A DNA stretch of 64,000 nucleotides from a bacterium (GCA_004172935.1 SDZD01000009.1:1-64000), one strand, 5' to 3'; positions 48,641 through 58,471 are shown, numbered from the stretch's first letter. Notes: generated from the sequence alone by a model not told the origin. Numbers and translations are program-made.

Positions 48641-49777
48641 ATGCCGTTTAATCGCTACTTCGTCGTTGCCTGCTGCATCGTTGCATCGCTGATAGTCCAA
48701 GGTGGTGCATACGCTCAAACCAACTCTAGCGCATTCATCAGCCTAGCGTCGCTGGGCCAGAGCACAACGGACCAAGACACACCGAATACGGGCGCACTGA
48801 CAGAGCCATGCCCGAAACCACTAGCGCGCCCACGCCCTATTGCACTGGGAGCCTATTATTTCGCCAATGGGCGTTGCGCCCCCGGTGATGCCGATGCGGT
48901 GTCGGCTTATAAAGCACAAACCGGACGCAATCCAGCGGTATGGATGATCTACCAGAGTTGGATGGGCTGGAACGAATTTCCCTCGGTGCAAGCAAAACGC
49001 GCCCGCGCGCTCGGCTCCACGCTCATGGTGACATGGGAGCCGTGGGTTGGCAGCAACAGCTCTCGCAACTGGAATTGCCAAGATGTGGTTGCCGGACGCT
49101 TCGATGGTTTTCTGCGCTCGTATGCGCGCGCCGTCAAGTTTTCAGGAGTGCCCGTCATGATACGCTTCGCGCACGAAATGAACGGCGATTGGTACCCGTG
49201 GGGAACGGCCTATAACGGCTACACCCAGCGCAACAACTCCAACTCTCCTGCCATGTTCGTGTCGATGTGGAAGCATGTTGTGTCTATATTCCGCAAAGAG
49301 GGTGCCACCAACGCCCAGTGGGTTTGGTCGCCCAACGTTCTGTACACAAACAGCTACAACGACCAGGCCCAGCAAGAGCGCGACTTGTTTTTGCTTTACC
49401 CCGGCGATGGCTGGGTCGACTGGATTGGAGCCTCGGTTTATAATGACGGTGCCCGCCGTCCCTGGCGCTCGTTCTCAGTGCTTTTCGACCAGACCTACCG
49501 CACCCTAACCCAAATCTGCGCCAAACCAATGATGATCGCCGAACTCGGCGTCACCGAACAGGGCGCACCCAACGGCCAGACCAAAGCGAAGTGGATTGCA
49601 CAGGCCCTCCTGAACGATATTCCTGAGCGTTACAACCGCGTCCGCCTGGTCACTTACTTTTGCCGTGATAAAAGTTCGATGGGCGAATCGAACTACCGCT
49701 TCGACTCCTCACCGTCCGCACTGGCCGTATTTCGACAGGTCGCTAACTCGCCACTCTACGGTTGGAACTTGAGCTAA
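48641..49777 (+). CDS. Secreted GH26-type endo-mannanase-like glycoside hydrolase
   Basis: Signal peptide; MIRFAHEMNGDWYPWG (acid/base HEMN) and KPMMIAELGVTEQG (nucleophile) typical of GH26. Confidence 0.88.
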   Translation: MPFNRYFVVACCIVASLIVQGGAYAQTNSSAFISLASLGQSTTDQDTPNTGALTEPCPKPLARPRPIALGAYYFANGRCAPGDADAVSAYKAQTGRNPAVWMIYQSWMGWNEFPSVQAKRARALGSTLMVTWEPWVGSNSSRNWNCQDVVAGRFDGFLRSYARAVKFSGVPVMIRFAHEMNGDWYPWGTAYNGYTQRNNSNSPAMFVSMWKHVVSIFRKEGATNAQWVWSPNVLYTNSYNDQAQQERDLFLLYPGDGWVDWIGASVYNDGARRPWRSFSVLFDQTYRTLTQICAKPMMIAELGVTEQGAPNGQTKAKWIAQALLNDIPERYNRVRLVTYFCRDKSSMGESNYRFDSSPSALAVFRQVANSPLYGWNLS

Positions 49778-49826
49778 GCGTTTAAAAACACAGGACTTCA
49801 AACAGCATAAATACAGAGAATCTTTG

Positions 49827-49860
49827 AGAGGAGGAATTTGTAAATTCCTCCTCTCTTGCG
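49827..49860. terminator. Perfect 14-bp-stem hairpin between the mannanase gene and trpB
   Basis: gagaggaggaattt-gt-aaattcctcctctc followed by ttgcgctttt. Confidence 0.6.
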
Positions 49861-49946
49861 CTTTTGCCCCCCCCTAATTCCCTGCTTTTTGATTATCTTG
49901 CGTTGTTCCTTCTGTGCTTAAAACAGGTTGTTTTACACTGAGAGGC

Positions 49947-51200
49947 ATGTTCAACGAGAGCGCAACCCGTCTGATGGCTGAAGAAGAGGCCGTTAGCCTC
50001 CAACTCGAAACGTCCAATGATAATGGAGCGCGAGGCCATTTCGGCGAATTTGGCGGTCAGTTCGTGCCCGAAACTTTGATGGTCGCGCTACGCGAGCTGG
50101 AAGAAATCTACGAAAACGCCAAGCTCGACAAGGAGTTTCAAAGCGAACTCGCGCTGCTTTTGCGCGACTATGTCGGGCGTCCTACCCCGCTTTACTTCGC
50201 CGAACGCCTGACCGAGCATTTCGGTGGCGCGCGTATTTTCCTGAAGCGCGAAGACCTGCTCCACACAGGCGCCCACAAAATCAATAACGCGCTCGGCCAG
50301 GCATTGCTCGCCAAACGCATGGGCAAGCCTCGCCTCATCGCCGAAACCGGCGCCGGACAGCACGGCGTCGCGACGGCGACAGTGGCCGCCCGCTTCGGCT
50401 TCAAATGCGATGTCTACATGGGCGAAGAAGACATGCGCCGCCAATCGCTCAACGTCTTCCGTATGGAGTTGCTCGGCGCGCGTGTTATCCCAGTCACCAG
50501 CGGCTCCAGAACCCTCAAGGACGCCACCAACGAGGCCATGCGCGACTGGGTGACCAACGTGCGCGACACCCACTACATCATCGGCACAGTCGCTGGGCCG
50601 CATCCGTTCCCGGTCATGGTGCGCGACTTCCACGCCGTCACAGGTCAGGAAGCCCGCCGCCAAATCATCGAGCAAACGGGCACCCTGCCCAAAGCGTGCG
50701 TCGCTTGCATCGGTGGCGGCTCCAACGCCATAGGCATCTTCTACGCCTTCCTCAACGACACCGAGGTCGAGTTATGGGGCGTCGAGGGGGCGGGCGATGG
50801 CCTCGATACCCCGCGCCATGCCGCGCCGCTTAATCGCGGTTCCAAGGGCGTGTTGCACGGCAGCTTGAGCTACGTGGTGCAAGATAAGTGGGGCCAGATC
50901 ACCGAAACCCATTCGATTTCGGCGGGCCTCGACTATCCCGGTGTTGGCCCTGAGCATTCCCATTTGAAAGATTCGGGCCGCGCCAAATACGTCGGCGCCA
51001 CCGATACCGAAGCCCTCGAAGCCGTCAAGTTGCTCTGCTCGCTCGAAGGTATCCTGCCCGCGCTCGAATCGGCGCACGCTCTGGCCTATCTGCCCGAAAT
51101 CGCTAAGCGCTTCTCCAAAGATGAAGCCATCATCGTGAACCTCAGCGGACGCGGTGACAAAGACGTAAACACAATTAGAACAGCCTTCGGACTCGACTAA
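49947..51200 (+). CDS. trpB: Tryptophan synthase beta chain
   Basis: [61 protein letters not shown] at 49947 chosen. Confidence 0.98.
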   Translation: MFNESATRLMAEEEAVSLQLETSNDNGARGHFGEFGGQFVPETLMVALRELEEIYENAKLDKEFQSELALLLRDYVGRPTPLYFAERLTEHFGGARIFLKREDLLHTGAHKINNALGQALLAKRMGKPRLIAETGAGQHGVATATVAARFGFKCDVYMGEEDMRRQSLNVFRMELLGARVIPVTSGSRTLKDATNEAMRDWVTNVRDTHYIIGTVAGPHPFPVMVRDFHAVTGQEARRQIIEQTGTLPKACVACIGGGSNAIGIFYAFLNDTEVELWGVEGAGDGLDTPRHAAPLNRGSKGVLHGSLSYVVQDKWGQITETHSISAGLDYPGVGPEHSHLKDSGRAKYVGATDTEALEAVKLLCSLEGILPALESAHALAYLPEIAKRFSKDEAIIVNLSGRGDKDVNTIRTAFGLD

Positions 51201-51203
51201 TAA

Positions 51204-51300
51204 CCACGGAAGCCACGGAGAAGCATGAGTTTTAGAGAGGGGCAAACTCACCCTCTCTAAAACTCTCTGTGCCTCTTATGCTCTTCCGTTTCCTTTGTGT
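51204..51300. repeat. Inverted-repeat intergenic element between trpB and hisS
   Basis: Left arm ccacggaagccacggagaagcatgagttttagagaggg; right arm ccctctctaaaactctctgtgcctcttatgctcttccgtttcctttgtgt. The inner gttttagagaggg/ccctctctaaaac arms pair perfectly. Confidence 0.65.
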
Positions 51301-51342
51301 TTAAAAGCAGCCCCTGCCGCTTGACCCAAATTTAGTTTTTCA

Positions 51343-52614
51343 ATGCAAAAATTTCAGTCCGTGCGCGGAATGCACGACATTCTGCCAGAAGAAATCCCCC
51401 AGTGGCGCGAAGTCGAAGAGACCTTTCGCCGCGTATGCGCGCGCGCCAATTTCCAGGAAATCCGCACCCCAGTCCTAGAACACACCGAACTGTTCTCACG
51501 TGCTTCGGGCGAATCAAGCGATGTCGTCGTCACCAAGCAGATGTACTCGTTCGAGGGGCTTGATGGCGACTCCTACACCCTCCGCCCCGAAGGTACGGCC
51601 TCGGTGGTTCGCTCGTATTTGCAACACGACCTCAGCATCAAATATGGGCAGATTTCCAAACTGTTCTACATCTTCCCGATTTTCCGATATGAAGCTCCTG
51701 GTGCGGGCCGCTATCGTCAGCACCACCAGTGCGGAATCGAGCTGTTGGGCGCCGAAGGCCCCACTGCCGACGCCGAAGTGCTTGCTCTGGCGCGCGACTT
51801 CCTGAACGAACTCGGCGTATTCCCTACCCTGAAGCTCAACACGCTCGGCACCCGCGAATCGCGCCGCGCCTATGTCGAGTCTCTGCGCGCTCACCTCGCC
51901 CCCAATCGCGATAACCTCAGCGACGATTCCAAGCGCCGTTTCGAGCTTAACCCACTGCGTATCTTCGATTCGAAAGACCCACGCGACCACGAGGCCCTTG
52001 TCGGAGCACCCAGTCTGCTCGACCACGTCCGCGCACACGATGCCGAATCGAGCGAACACTTCGACACACTCTGCGGGCTGCTGGGCGAACTCGAAATCCC
52101 CTTTGAAATCGACCACAACCTTGTGCGCGGCTTCGATTATTATTCGCGCACCGCGTTCGAGTGGGTTTCCGATAAATTGGGTTCCCAATCGACCGTTTTG
52201 GGCGGCGGACGCTACGATGGTCTGGTCGAGGAATTGGGGGGCAACAAGCCAGTACCGGGCATCGGGTTTGGCTGTGGCATCGAGCGCCTACTGTTGGTGC
52301 GTGCTGCCAGCGAGGCGGCTCCTATCGAAGCCGAACGCCTAACGGCCTTCATAGTGGCTCTGGGCGATGCCGCCAAAGCGGCGGCTCCGCGTTTGGCGCG
52401 CACCATTCGTCAAAACGGCATCAGCTGCGATTACGACTTGAAGGGCCGCGCTTTCCGCAAACAAATGGATGAAACGAATCGCTCTAAAGCGCGCTTTGCT
52501 CTCATCATAGGCGACGATGAACTGGCCCAAAATACCGTGGCCCTGAAAGATTTGGATGAAGGGACTCAAACGAATCTGTCGTTGACGGAAGCATGCGAGT
52601 TCATGAAAAAATAA
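51343..52614 (+). CDS. hisS: Histidyl-tRNA synthetase
   Basis: VRGMHDILPEE, YTLRPEGTASVVRSYL, FPIFRYEAPGAGRYRQHHQCGIELLG, GGGRYDGLVEELGG. Confidence 0.98.
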   Translation: MQKFQSVRGMHDILPEEIPQWREVEETFRRVCARANFQEIRTPVLEHTELFSRASGESSDVVVTKQMYSFEGLDGDSYTLRPEGTASVVRSYLQHDLSIKYGQISKLFYIFPIFRYEAPGAGRYRQHHQCGIELLGAEGPTADAEVLALARDFLNELGVFPTLKLNTLGTRESRRAYVESLRAHLAPNRDNLSDDSKRRFELNPLRIFDSKDPRDHEALVGAPSLLDHVRAHDAESSEHFDTLCGLLGELEIPFEIDHNLVRGFDYYSRTAFEWVSDKLGSQSTVLGGGRYDGLVEELGGNKPVPGIGFGCGIERLLLVRAASEAAPIEAERLTAFIVALGDAAKAAAPRLARTIRQNGISCDYDLKGRAFRKQMDETNRSKARFALIIGDDELAQNTVALKDLDEGTQTNLSLTEACEFMKK

Positions 52615-52739
52615 TATTATCTTTCAGGAAGTTCCCTACAAAGAAAAATTTACATGCGGCACGACGCTTGCAAAGTGTATGTTTCCGAATTAAATGCCTG
52701 CTGTCTGAGGCATCTTTAAATAGGAGATACAAGAACACA

Positions 52740-53279
52740 ATGCAAAATTTTCGCAAAATGGGCGTTTTACTGGGCGCCGGTGCCGTTATTTTTTCACTCG
52801 CAGGTTGCGCTGATCGCAACGGCAACGGCCAACCCGATTCTGCCGCAACAGGTGGCGAAGTCGGTAACGCCGTTGCCAGTGGCGTGAACACCGCCGCCGA
52901 TGCGGGCGCCGCTGCCGCCAACACAGCTTCCGAAGTCGGAGCTGCCGCGGCAAACACCGCATCTGAGGTTGGAGCCGCCGCCGCGAACACCGCTGCCGGA
53001 GCCGCCAACACAGCCGCAGGTGCAGGCAAAGCCGCCGCCGATGCCGTCACAGGCGCTGGTGCTGCTGCGACCTTGACTCCCAAAATCAAGAACGCGCTCG
53101 CCACCCAAAACAGCGGCCCGCTCAAGGGTTCGGACATCAATGTCAATACCGATGCCTCCATCAAAACAGTCATCTTGAAAGGTACCGTCAAAAGCGCCGC
53201 CCAGAAGACGCTCGCTGGTTCTATCGCGAAAAAGAATTCCGCCGACTTCAAGGTGGACAACCAACTCGTAGTCAAATAA
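52740..53279 (+). CDS. BON-domain putative lipoprotein with Ala-rich repeat linker
   Basis: Lipobox-like VIFSLAGCADRNG; (AAANTASEVGA)n linker; C-terminal LTPKIKNALATQN...INVNTDASIKTVILKGTVKSAAQKTLA matches BON. Start at 52740. Confidence 0.85.
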   Translation: MQNFRKMGVLLGAGAVIFSLAGCADRNGNGQPDSAATGGEVGNAVASGVNTAADAGAAAANTASEVGAAAANTASEVGAAAANTAAGAANTAAGAGKAAADAVTGAGAAATLTPKIKNALATQNSGPLKGSDINVNTDASIKTVILKGTVKSAAQKTLAGSIAKKNSADFKVDNQLVVK

Positions 53280-53295
53280 ATTCTGCGAGATAAGT

Positions 53296-53328
53296 AAGGG
53301 CACGGCTCAATGCCGTGTCCTTTGTTTT
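53296..53328 (+). terminator. Weak intrinsic terminator-like hairpin
   Basis: aagggcacggctcaatgccgtgtcctttgtttt. Confidence 0.55.
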
Positions 53329-53344
53329 AAAAGGAGAACTCTCA

Positions 53345-53686
53345 ATGCCTTACATCTTGAACGGAGACATGATTGATATTGACGGTGAACCGCGCCTCGA
53401 AAACGGCACGCTGTTCGTCCCGCTTCGCAAAGTGGCTTCGGCCCTGGGCGCCAACGTCGACTTTGAGCCTACGACGGGCACCGCAATTTTGTATATGAAC
53501 GACCAGATCGCCACATTCACTAATGGCGAAAAAAGCGTCAATCTCAATGGAGCCACTGTGCTACTCACAGGCACACCATTCATTGAGGGCGGCGAAACCT
53601 GGATTCCAGTTCGTTTCTTCGAAAGCGCTCTCGGCTATAAATTGAACGCCGACCCGCAAAACGGCATCGTCGACCTTTCAATCTAA
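53345..53686 (+). CDS. Copper amine oxidase N-terminal-like (stalk) domain protein, no obvious signal peptide
   Basis: LENGTLFVPLRKVASALGANVDFEPTTGTAILYMND and TPFIEGGETWIPVRFFESALGYKLN. AAGGAGAA RBS upstream of ATG 53345. Confidence 0.8.
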   Translation: MPYILNGDMIDIDGEPRLENGTLFVPLRKVASALGANVDFEPTTGTAILYMNDQIATFTNGEKSVNLNGATVLLTGTPFIEGGETWIPVRFFESALGYKLNADPQNGIVDLSI

Positions 53687-53700
53687 TTCTTAATACCAAC

Positions 53701-53737
53701 GAAAAAGGCCGCGTCCAATGGACACGGCCTTTTTTTA
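53701..53737. terminator. Intrinsic terminator between convergent genes
   Basis: gaaaaaggccgcgtccaatggacacggccttttttta. Confidence 0.88.
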
Positions 53738-53758
53738 TTTCTAGCCCACATTGGCTCT

Positions 53759-56536
53759 TTAACGCTTCCGACGGCGTACTTCGCGGGCAAGGTCGCGCGC
53801 CACTGTTACAGTGGCTTCTTCGGGCGCCTGAGGGGCATACAGGGCACGCAGATACTGCTCCGTCAACTGCTCGAACTCCTGACGGGCGAATAAGCGGGCG
53901 CGTGGCGCCTCTAATGCCGCTTCTTTGGCTGCCAGCAGCCACTCATCTGGTGTTTCAAACGGCGCTCGTGGTCGGAACAACTTGCTCAGAGTAACTGAGG
54001 CCGTATCGTAGGCCACCGCAATTTCGCGGCGCGTCCACTCCTCGGTCGACCAGCGCCCACGCCGGCGAGACCACCATGCCAAAATCCGTGCGCGGCGGCG
54101 CAATGCATAGATTCCCACCAGTGAAACGCCGAAGATGATTCCCAATAGCCACAACCGCGAACGGCTCCACATATCGACTTGGTTGAACGCAAAGCCAAAC
54201 CAGTCGCCCCAATAAGCGAAGATGTTGGGAGCATTGTCACCTCGGTCGGCACTGGGCGTGGCATCAATCGGCGCCCAACCCCAGTTATCGATCCACACTT
54301 CGGTCCACGCATGGGCATTCGCCTCGCGCAACTGCGCCCAACCATCGCCAGAGTATTCCTGCGCGGCAAACCCCGAAACGATACGCGCAGGAATGCGCTG
54401 CGAACGGCATAAAACCGTCAGGGCCGACGCAAAGTGCGTGCAGTACCCGCGCCTGTTACCATCGAACAAAAAGAAGTCGGTGGCTTCGCGACCTTCAGGT
54501 GGTGTCGGTGGACGTAGCGTGTATGTCGCTCCGGCTTGAATGGCGAGGGCCAGACGCCGCGCCCGTCCGTAGTTGCTCTCGTCGCTAGAGGCTTTGGCAA
54601 GCACTTGCTGTGCAAAATGTTGCGTACGGGCACTCAGCAATGGCACTTCAAGATAGACACTACGATCCTCAGCATCAAGTTGAGGAGATGCGGCTGTATG
54701 GGCGACCTTCTTCGTGGGTGATAACGCCGAACTCAATCCATATTCCGCAATTTCTGGCGTATAGCAAAGAGTCCCGATTCGCTGATCTTGAGGCACAAAA
54801 CCAAGGTCTACCGCGCCATCATTTGAGGTACGCAACTCTCCAGGATGCCCTTGCACCATAAACAACGCGCTCGTATTCGGCAAAAGTGGCACAAAGCCAA
54901 CGTTATTCGAATTGGCCCGAATGCTCACGCGCAGAGGGACTGTTGGGCGGCCAAAATTTTTGCCCATCTGGGGCCACTTCTTCTTGATCGAGAATCCCCG
55001 GTAGAAATCGACGACTCTCTCTGGCCTCTCCACTGAAAATCCAAAACCAGGTGGCGCACGCAACAACGACTCACCATTTCCGCCTGGCTGTGCAGGAACC
55101 AACCCACTGGGGCCACCGTTGCCGCCACCACCTGGGCGCGCTGGGATCCTCGGTTGTTCGCCACCTCCTCCTAATTGCTCAATGCTCCCACTTGGACGTG
55201 CAGGACGCATTGGTTGCTCACCACTCGCACTTGGGCGTTCGGTACTTCCGCCAGGCACATCAACACTAATGCTAGGCCTATTAGCACTCGCATCGGATTG
55301 TCCCACATTCGGCGCAGCTCCTTCAGATCTAGCAATAGCAGAGTTCTGTCCACCGCCAAAGACAGTGGCGGCATCCGAACTTTGCGTCGTAGAAATGTTC
55401 CCCCCAGATGGTGGCTCGATAACAAGACCACTGGGTGCCCTATTATTTAGATCATTAGGACGAAATATATTCGGATTTCCCCCACCGCCACCGAACGGGA
55501 AGCGATATTGGAGTGGCCAATCATCTTCCGAAAGTTCGCTGACATTAACTCGTCGTTGTTCGCGCGGCAACTGCGTCCATGTCGAGCCATTGTAACGAGC
55601 CAACGTGAACAGACGAAAATAGCCGGGCCGCACGATGTTGTTATCCGCCTCGGCGGTACGCACCCGCACCCTCCACAGCAGCGCCCGCGAAGGGAGTGAC
55701 GGGCCACTCGTGAAGTCGATCTGACGCTCAGGACCGCCACTCAAGGTAGAATCCGAAGAACTCATCGCGAACTGTGCCAGACGCCCCGCCAAACCGGTAA
55801 TCGCCGACTCAGTCGCCGAACGGTCGTCTGTGTTGCGTGAAGTGAGTAGAGCCGATAGCGAAAAGGCCGCGACCAGAGCCGCGCCTAAAACAGTCGCCAA
55901 ACCGCGCGCCGCCAGACGCACATCCTGCCCCGGTATCGGAGCAGCAATCCGTCCATCAGCCCCCTCATTCAATTCGGCGCGATGGTCGAGCGCGAACAAA
56001 GTCGTAGCCGACAAAGTCCACATCAAAAAGTACAGCACGACCTCGATGCCCTTATGCACCGGAATCAACAGCAGCAAAACCGAAAACGAGGGTACCGTCG
56101 CCAACGTGGCGTCTTTGTCGGAAATCAACGCGAATGAGCGAAAAGCCGCAAATAACAGGAACACCTGCATTAACAAACCGAGCGAACCTTCGGCCCCAAA
56201 ACGCAACCAGAAGTTCTGCGAAGCCATGCCACTCATCATCAGACCAAATAGATCCGACATGGAGATAAGCGTCCAAATCGCGGAACTCACGAAAAACAGA
56301 ATGACGGTGAAGGTATTCCAGAGCGGGCGTGACAACGAAAATCCCGCGATCCGCATCCCATGAAGACGCAAATATAGCGAAACCGGCACTCCCAGCAGTG
56401 AAATCACGACGATGGCAACCGCGAAATCGGTTCGCACCACGAGCTGCGCCCCCGCCGCCGCGATACATGTCACAAAAGTCGCGCAGATATAGCGGAGGAG
56501 GAGTTCGACGCTCCATCGTTCTGTTCGAGTGGACAT
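53759..56536 (-). CDS. TgpA/DUF3488-like membrane transglutaminase with Pro/Gly/Ser-rich insert
   Basis: N-terminal TM bundle; transglutaminase core GNRRGYCTHFASALTVLCRSQRIPARIVSGF, ANAHAWTEVWIDNWGWAPIDATP; C-terminal TM and DUF4129-like tail. Confidence 0.9.
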   Translation of the reverse strand: MSTRTERWSVELLLRYICATFVTCIAAAGAQLVVRTDFAVAIVVISLLGVPVSLYLRLHGMRIAGFSLSRPLWNTFTVILFFVSSAIWTLISMSDLFGLMMSGMASQNFWLRFGAEGSLGLLMQVFLLFAAFRSFALISDKDATLATVPSFSVLLLLIPVHKGIEVVLYFLMWTLSATTLFALDHRAELNEGADGRIAAPIPGQDVRLAARGLATVLGAALVAAFSLSALLTSRNTDDRSATESAITGLAGRLAQFAMSSSDSTLSGGPERQIDFTSGPSLPSRALLWRVRVRTAEADNNIVRPGYFRLFTLARYNGSTWTQLPREQRRVNVSELSEDDWPLQYRFPFGGGGGNPNIFRPNDLNNRAPSGLVIEPPSGGNISTTQSSDAATVFGGGQNSAIARSEGAAPNVGQSDASANRPSISVDVPGGSTERPSASGEQPMRPARPSGSIEQLGGGGEQPRIPARPGGGGNGGPSGLVPAQPGGNGESLLRAPPGFGFSVERPERVVDFYRGFSIKKKWPQMGKNFGRPTVPLRVSIRANSNNVGFVPLLPNTSALFMVQGHPGELRTSNDGAVDLGFVPQDQRIGTLCYTPEIAEYGLSSALSPTKKVAHTAASPQLDAEDRSVYLEVPLLSARTQHFAQQVLAKASSDESNYGRARRLALAIQAGATYTLRPPTPPEGREATDFFLFDGNRRGYCTHFASALTVLCRSQRIPARIVSGFAAQEYSGDGWAQLREANAHAWTEVWIDNWGWAPIDATPSADRGDNAPNIFAYWGDWFGFAFNQVDMWSRSRLWLLGIIFGVSLVGIYALRRRARILAWWSRRRGRWSTEEWTRREIAVAYDTASVTLSKLFRPRAPFETPDEWLLAAKEAALEAPRARLFARQEFEQLTEQYLRALYAPQAPEEATVTVARDLAREVRRRKR

Positions 56537-56541
56537 AAGAA

Positions 56542-57882
56542 TTACACAGGCTCCAACAGCGCCATAAGCGCCCGCTCCAGCACAACCGACGAAGGTTCAC
56601 CTTCGCCCAGTAGCACTGTCACTACGCGCACACCGAGCGCACGCAGCGCCTTCTCTTGATCTTCATACGCAGAAGCGGGCGCTTTGCCATGCTTGGCGAA
56701 ACGCAGAGTGGGATGAGGACGCAACTCGCACAGAGCGACAACGGGCGAATCGCCACGCGCCACCAACCCCGACACGCCTTCCACTAAATCGCGTTGCAAA
56801 GAGGAAGACACCAGAAACATCTGCCCGCTGGCCACCTCATTGAGTCCCTGAACACGCATCAAAGTCTCTGTGAGCGGACGGGTTCTTTCGGGTTGGACTT
56901 TTGCCAGCGCTTCCAGCGCCACGCGAGAAAGCAAGCCATCCTGGCCAGCCGCGCTCATCTGTTCTTCGATGTTCCCCAGAACCATCAGGCTCACTGGCGT
57001 TCGCCGAGCATCAATGGCAACCAGTAACGATGTCACGAGCGACAACTCCTCTTCGGTGGGTGTCTGCGTACCGCGTGTGGGTGTGGCAGCTAAAGCACCG
57101 TCCCATATGACCAGTGCAGCATCGCGTCCGTTGCGCTCGAATTCGCGCACCGAAAGTTCGCCAGTGCGAGCCGTCGTAGCCCAGTGGACATGACGCCAAT
57201 CGTCGCCGGGAACATAAGCCCTCACACCACGTAAATCGTCGCCACTGCCCAACCGCGACATCGAAAGCGGCCCCTCGCGCCCGCCCACGCCGCGCACAAA
57301 ATCGTGTTGCGCCGCGAGCGGCAACACAGCGGGCGCCACCACGACTTGAAGCGGGTTATCTGGCAAAGAAATTCGTTTGGCAGCCCGAAACAGCCCCAAC
57401 ACGTCCGAACCAATTAAACGCGCGCCTTCGAGCGTATAAACACCGCGCGGCAAAAAATCGAGCGCAACGGGCGCATCCAGTTTCGCTCCGGCGGGAAGCG
57501 CTTCAATCAAAATGCGCGACGTAATCAACGACTTCTTTTTGCCGCGCGGCCCATGTCCCAGCTCATCATGACGGCGCAGACGCAGTTCCAACGTTAGTCC
57601 GGTCTTATTCAGCGATCCGGTATTCCCCAACGCTGCTTCCCATATCGGTGGGGCTTTGTTGCCTTCGACTTCGCCGCGCGTATAACCAGCCGAGCGGCGC
57701 TCACGCAGAACGCAGGTTGTACCTGTCAGCGAAAGCAGCGCGATACCCAAACACGCCGCCCACAAGCCAACCGCAAGCCAAACCAGCACGTAGTAAAAAC
57801 TAGGTAGTGAGTTGACAACAGCAACCAGATAAAAACACAGCGCCACCACGCCCAGTAGGGTCGCGCGTTGAGTGAGCCTCAT
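56542..57882 (-). CDS. DUF58-domain protein
   Basis: DDLRGVRAYVPGDDWRHVHWATTARTGELSVREFE is the DUF58 signature. Adjacent to a transglutaminase, a common arrangement. Confidence 0.92.
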   Translation of the reverse strand: MRLTQRATLLGVVALCFYLVAVVNSLPSFYYVLVWLAVGLWAACLGIALLSLTGTTCVLRERRSAGYTRGEVEGNKAPPIWEAALGNTGSLNKTGLTLELRLRRHDELGHGPRGKKKSLITSRILIEALPAGAKLDAPVALDFLPRGVYTLEGARLIGSDVLGLFRAAKRISLPDNPLQVVVAPAVLPLAAQHDFVRGVGGREGPLSMSRLGSGDDLRGVRAYVPGDDWRHVHWATTARTGELSVREFERNGRDAALVIWDGALAATPTRGTQTPTEEELSLVTSLLVAIDARRTPVSLMVLGNIEEQMSAAGQDGLLSRVALEALAKVQPERTRPLTETLMRVQGLNEVASGQMFLVSSSLQRDLVEGVSGLVARGDSPVVALCELRPHPTLRFAKHGKAPASAYEDQEKALRALGVRVVTVLLGEGEPSSVVLERALMALLEPV

Positions 57883-57908
57883 CAGACAAATTAAGGGGTC
57901 AGCGAACT

Positions 57909-58391
57909 TTAACGGACTTCGCGCGCCAGATCGCGCTTCATTTCTCGGTCAGCGATAGCGCGGCGCTTATCATGAGTAGCGCGGCCTTTCGCCAAACCAA
58001 TTTCCAGTTTGGCACGTCCTTCAGAAAAATACAGCTTGAGTGGGATAAGGGTGTAGCCTTTTTGCGCGCTTTGCCCAATGAGCTTGTTAATTTGCGCGCG
58101 ATGCAGCAGCAATTTGCGCTTGCGCCGCGAATCCACATTGTTATAGGTCGCGGGTTTATAGGGGGGAATATACATTCCATAAATCCACGCTTCCGAGGTG
58201 CCACTGCGGCCTGTATCAATCGAAGCATAAGCTTCGGCGATCTGCGCGCCACCAGTGCGCAAACTCTTCACTTCACTTCCGGTTAAAACGAGGCCCGCTT
58301 CCAGCGAGTCGGCAATCTCATAATCGTGCCGCGCGCGTCGATTGGCCGCCACCGTTTCATTACCCAACAACTTAGGGAGTTTCTTTTTCAT
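57909..58391 (-). CDS. smpB: SsrA-binding protein
   Basis: NRRARHDYEIADSLEAGLVLTGSEVKSLRTGGAQIAEAYA...KRKLLLHRAQINKLIG...LIPLKLYF..GRAKLEIGLAKG. Confidence 0.98.
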   Translation of the reverse strand: MKKKLPKLLGNETVAANRRARHDYEIADSLEAGLVLTGSEVKSLRTGGAQIAEAYASIDTGRSGTSEAWIYGMYIPPYKPATYNNVDSRRKRKLLLHRAQINKLIGQSAQKGYTLIPLKLYFSEGRAKLEIGLAKGRATHDKRRAIADREMKRDLAREVR

Positions 58392-58395
58392 TTCA

Positions 58396-58460
58396 GTGGT
58401 TAGTTTCTAGTTGCTAGTGGTTAGTTTGTGGGCCGCTTCTAACAACTAAAAACTAACCAC
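58396..58460. repeat. GTGGTTAGTTT direct plus inverted repeat element
   Basis: gtggttagttt at 58396-58406 and 58417-58427; inverted copy aaactaaccac at 58450-58460. Confidence 0.7.
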
Positions 58461-58471
58461 GTTTCTAACTG

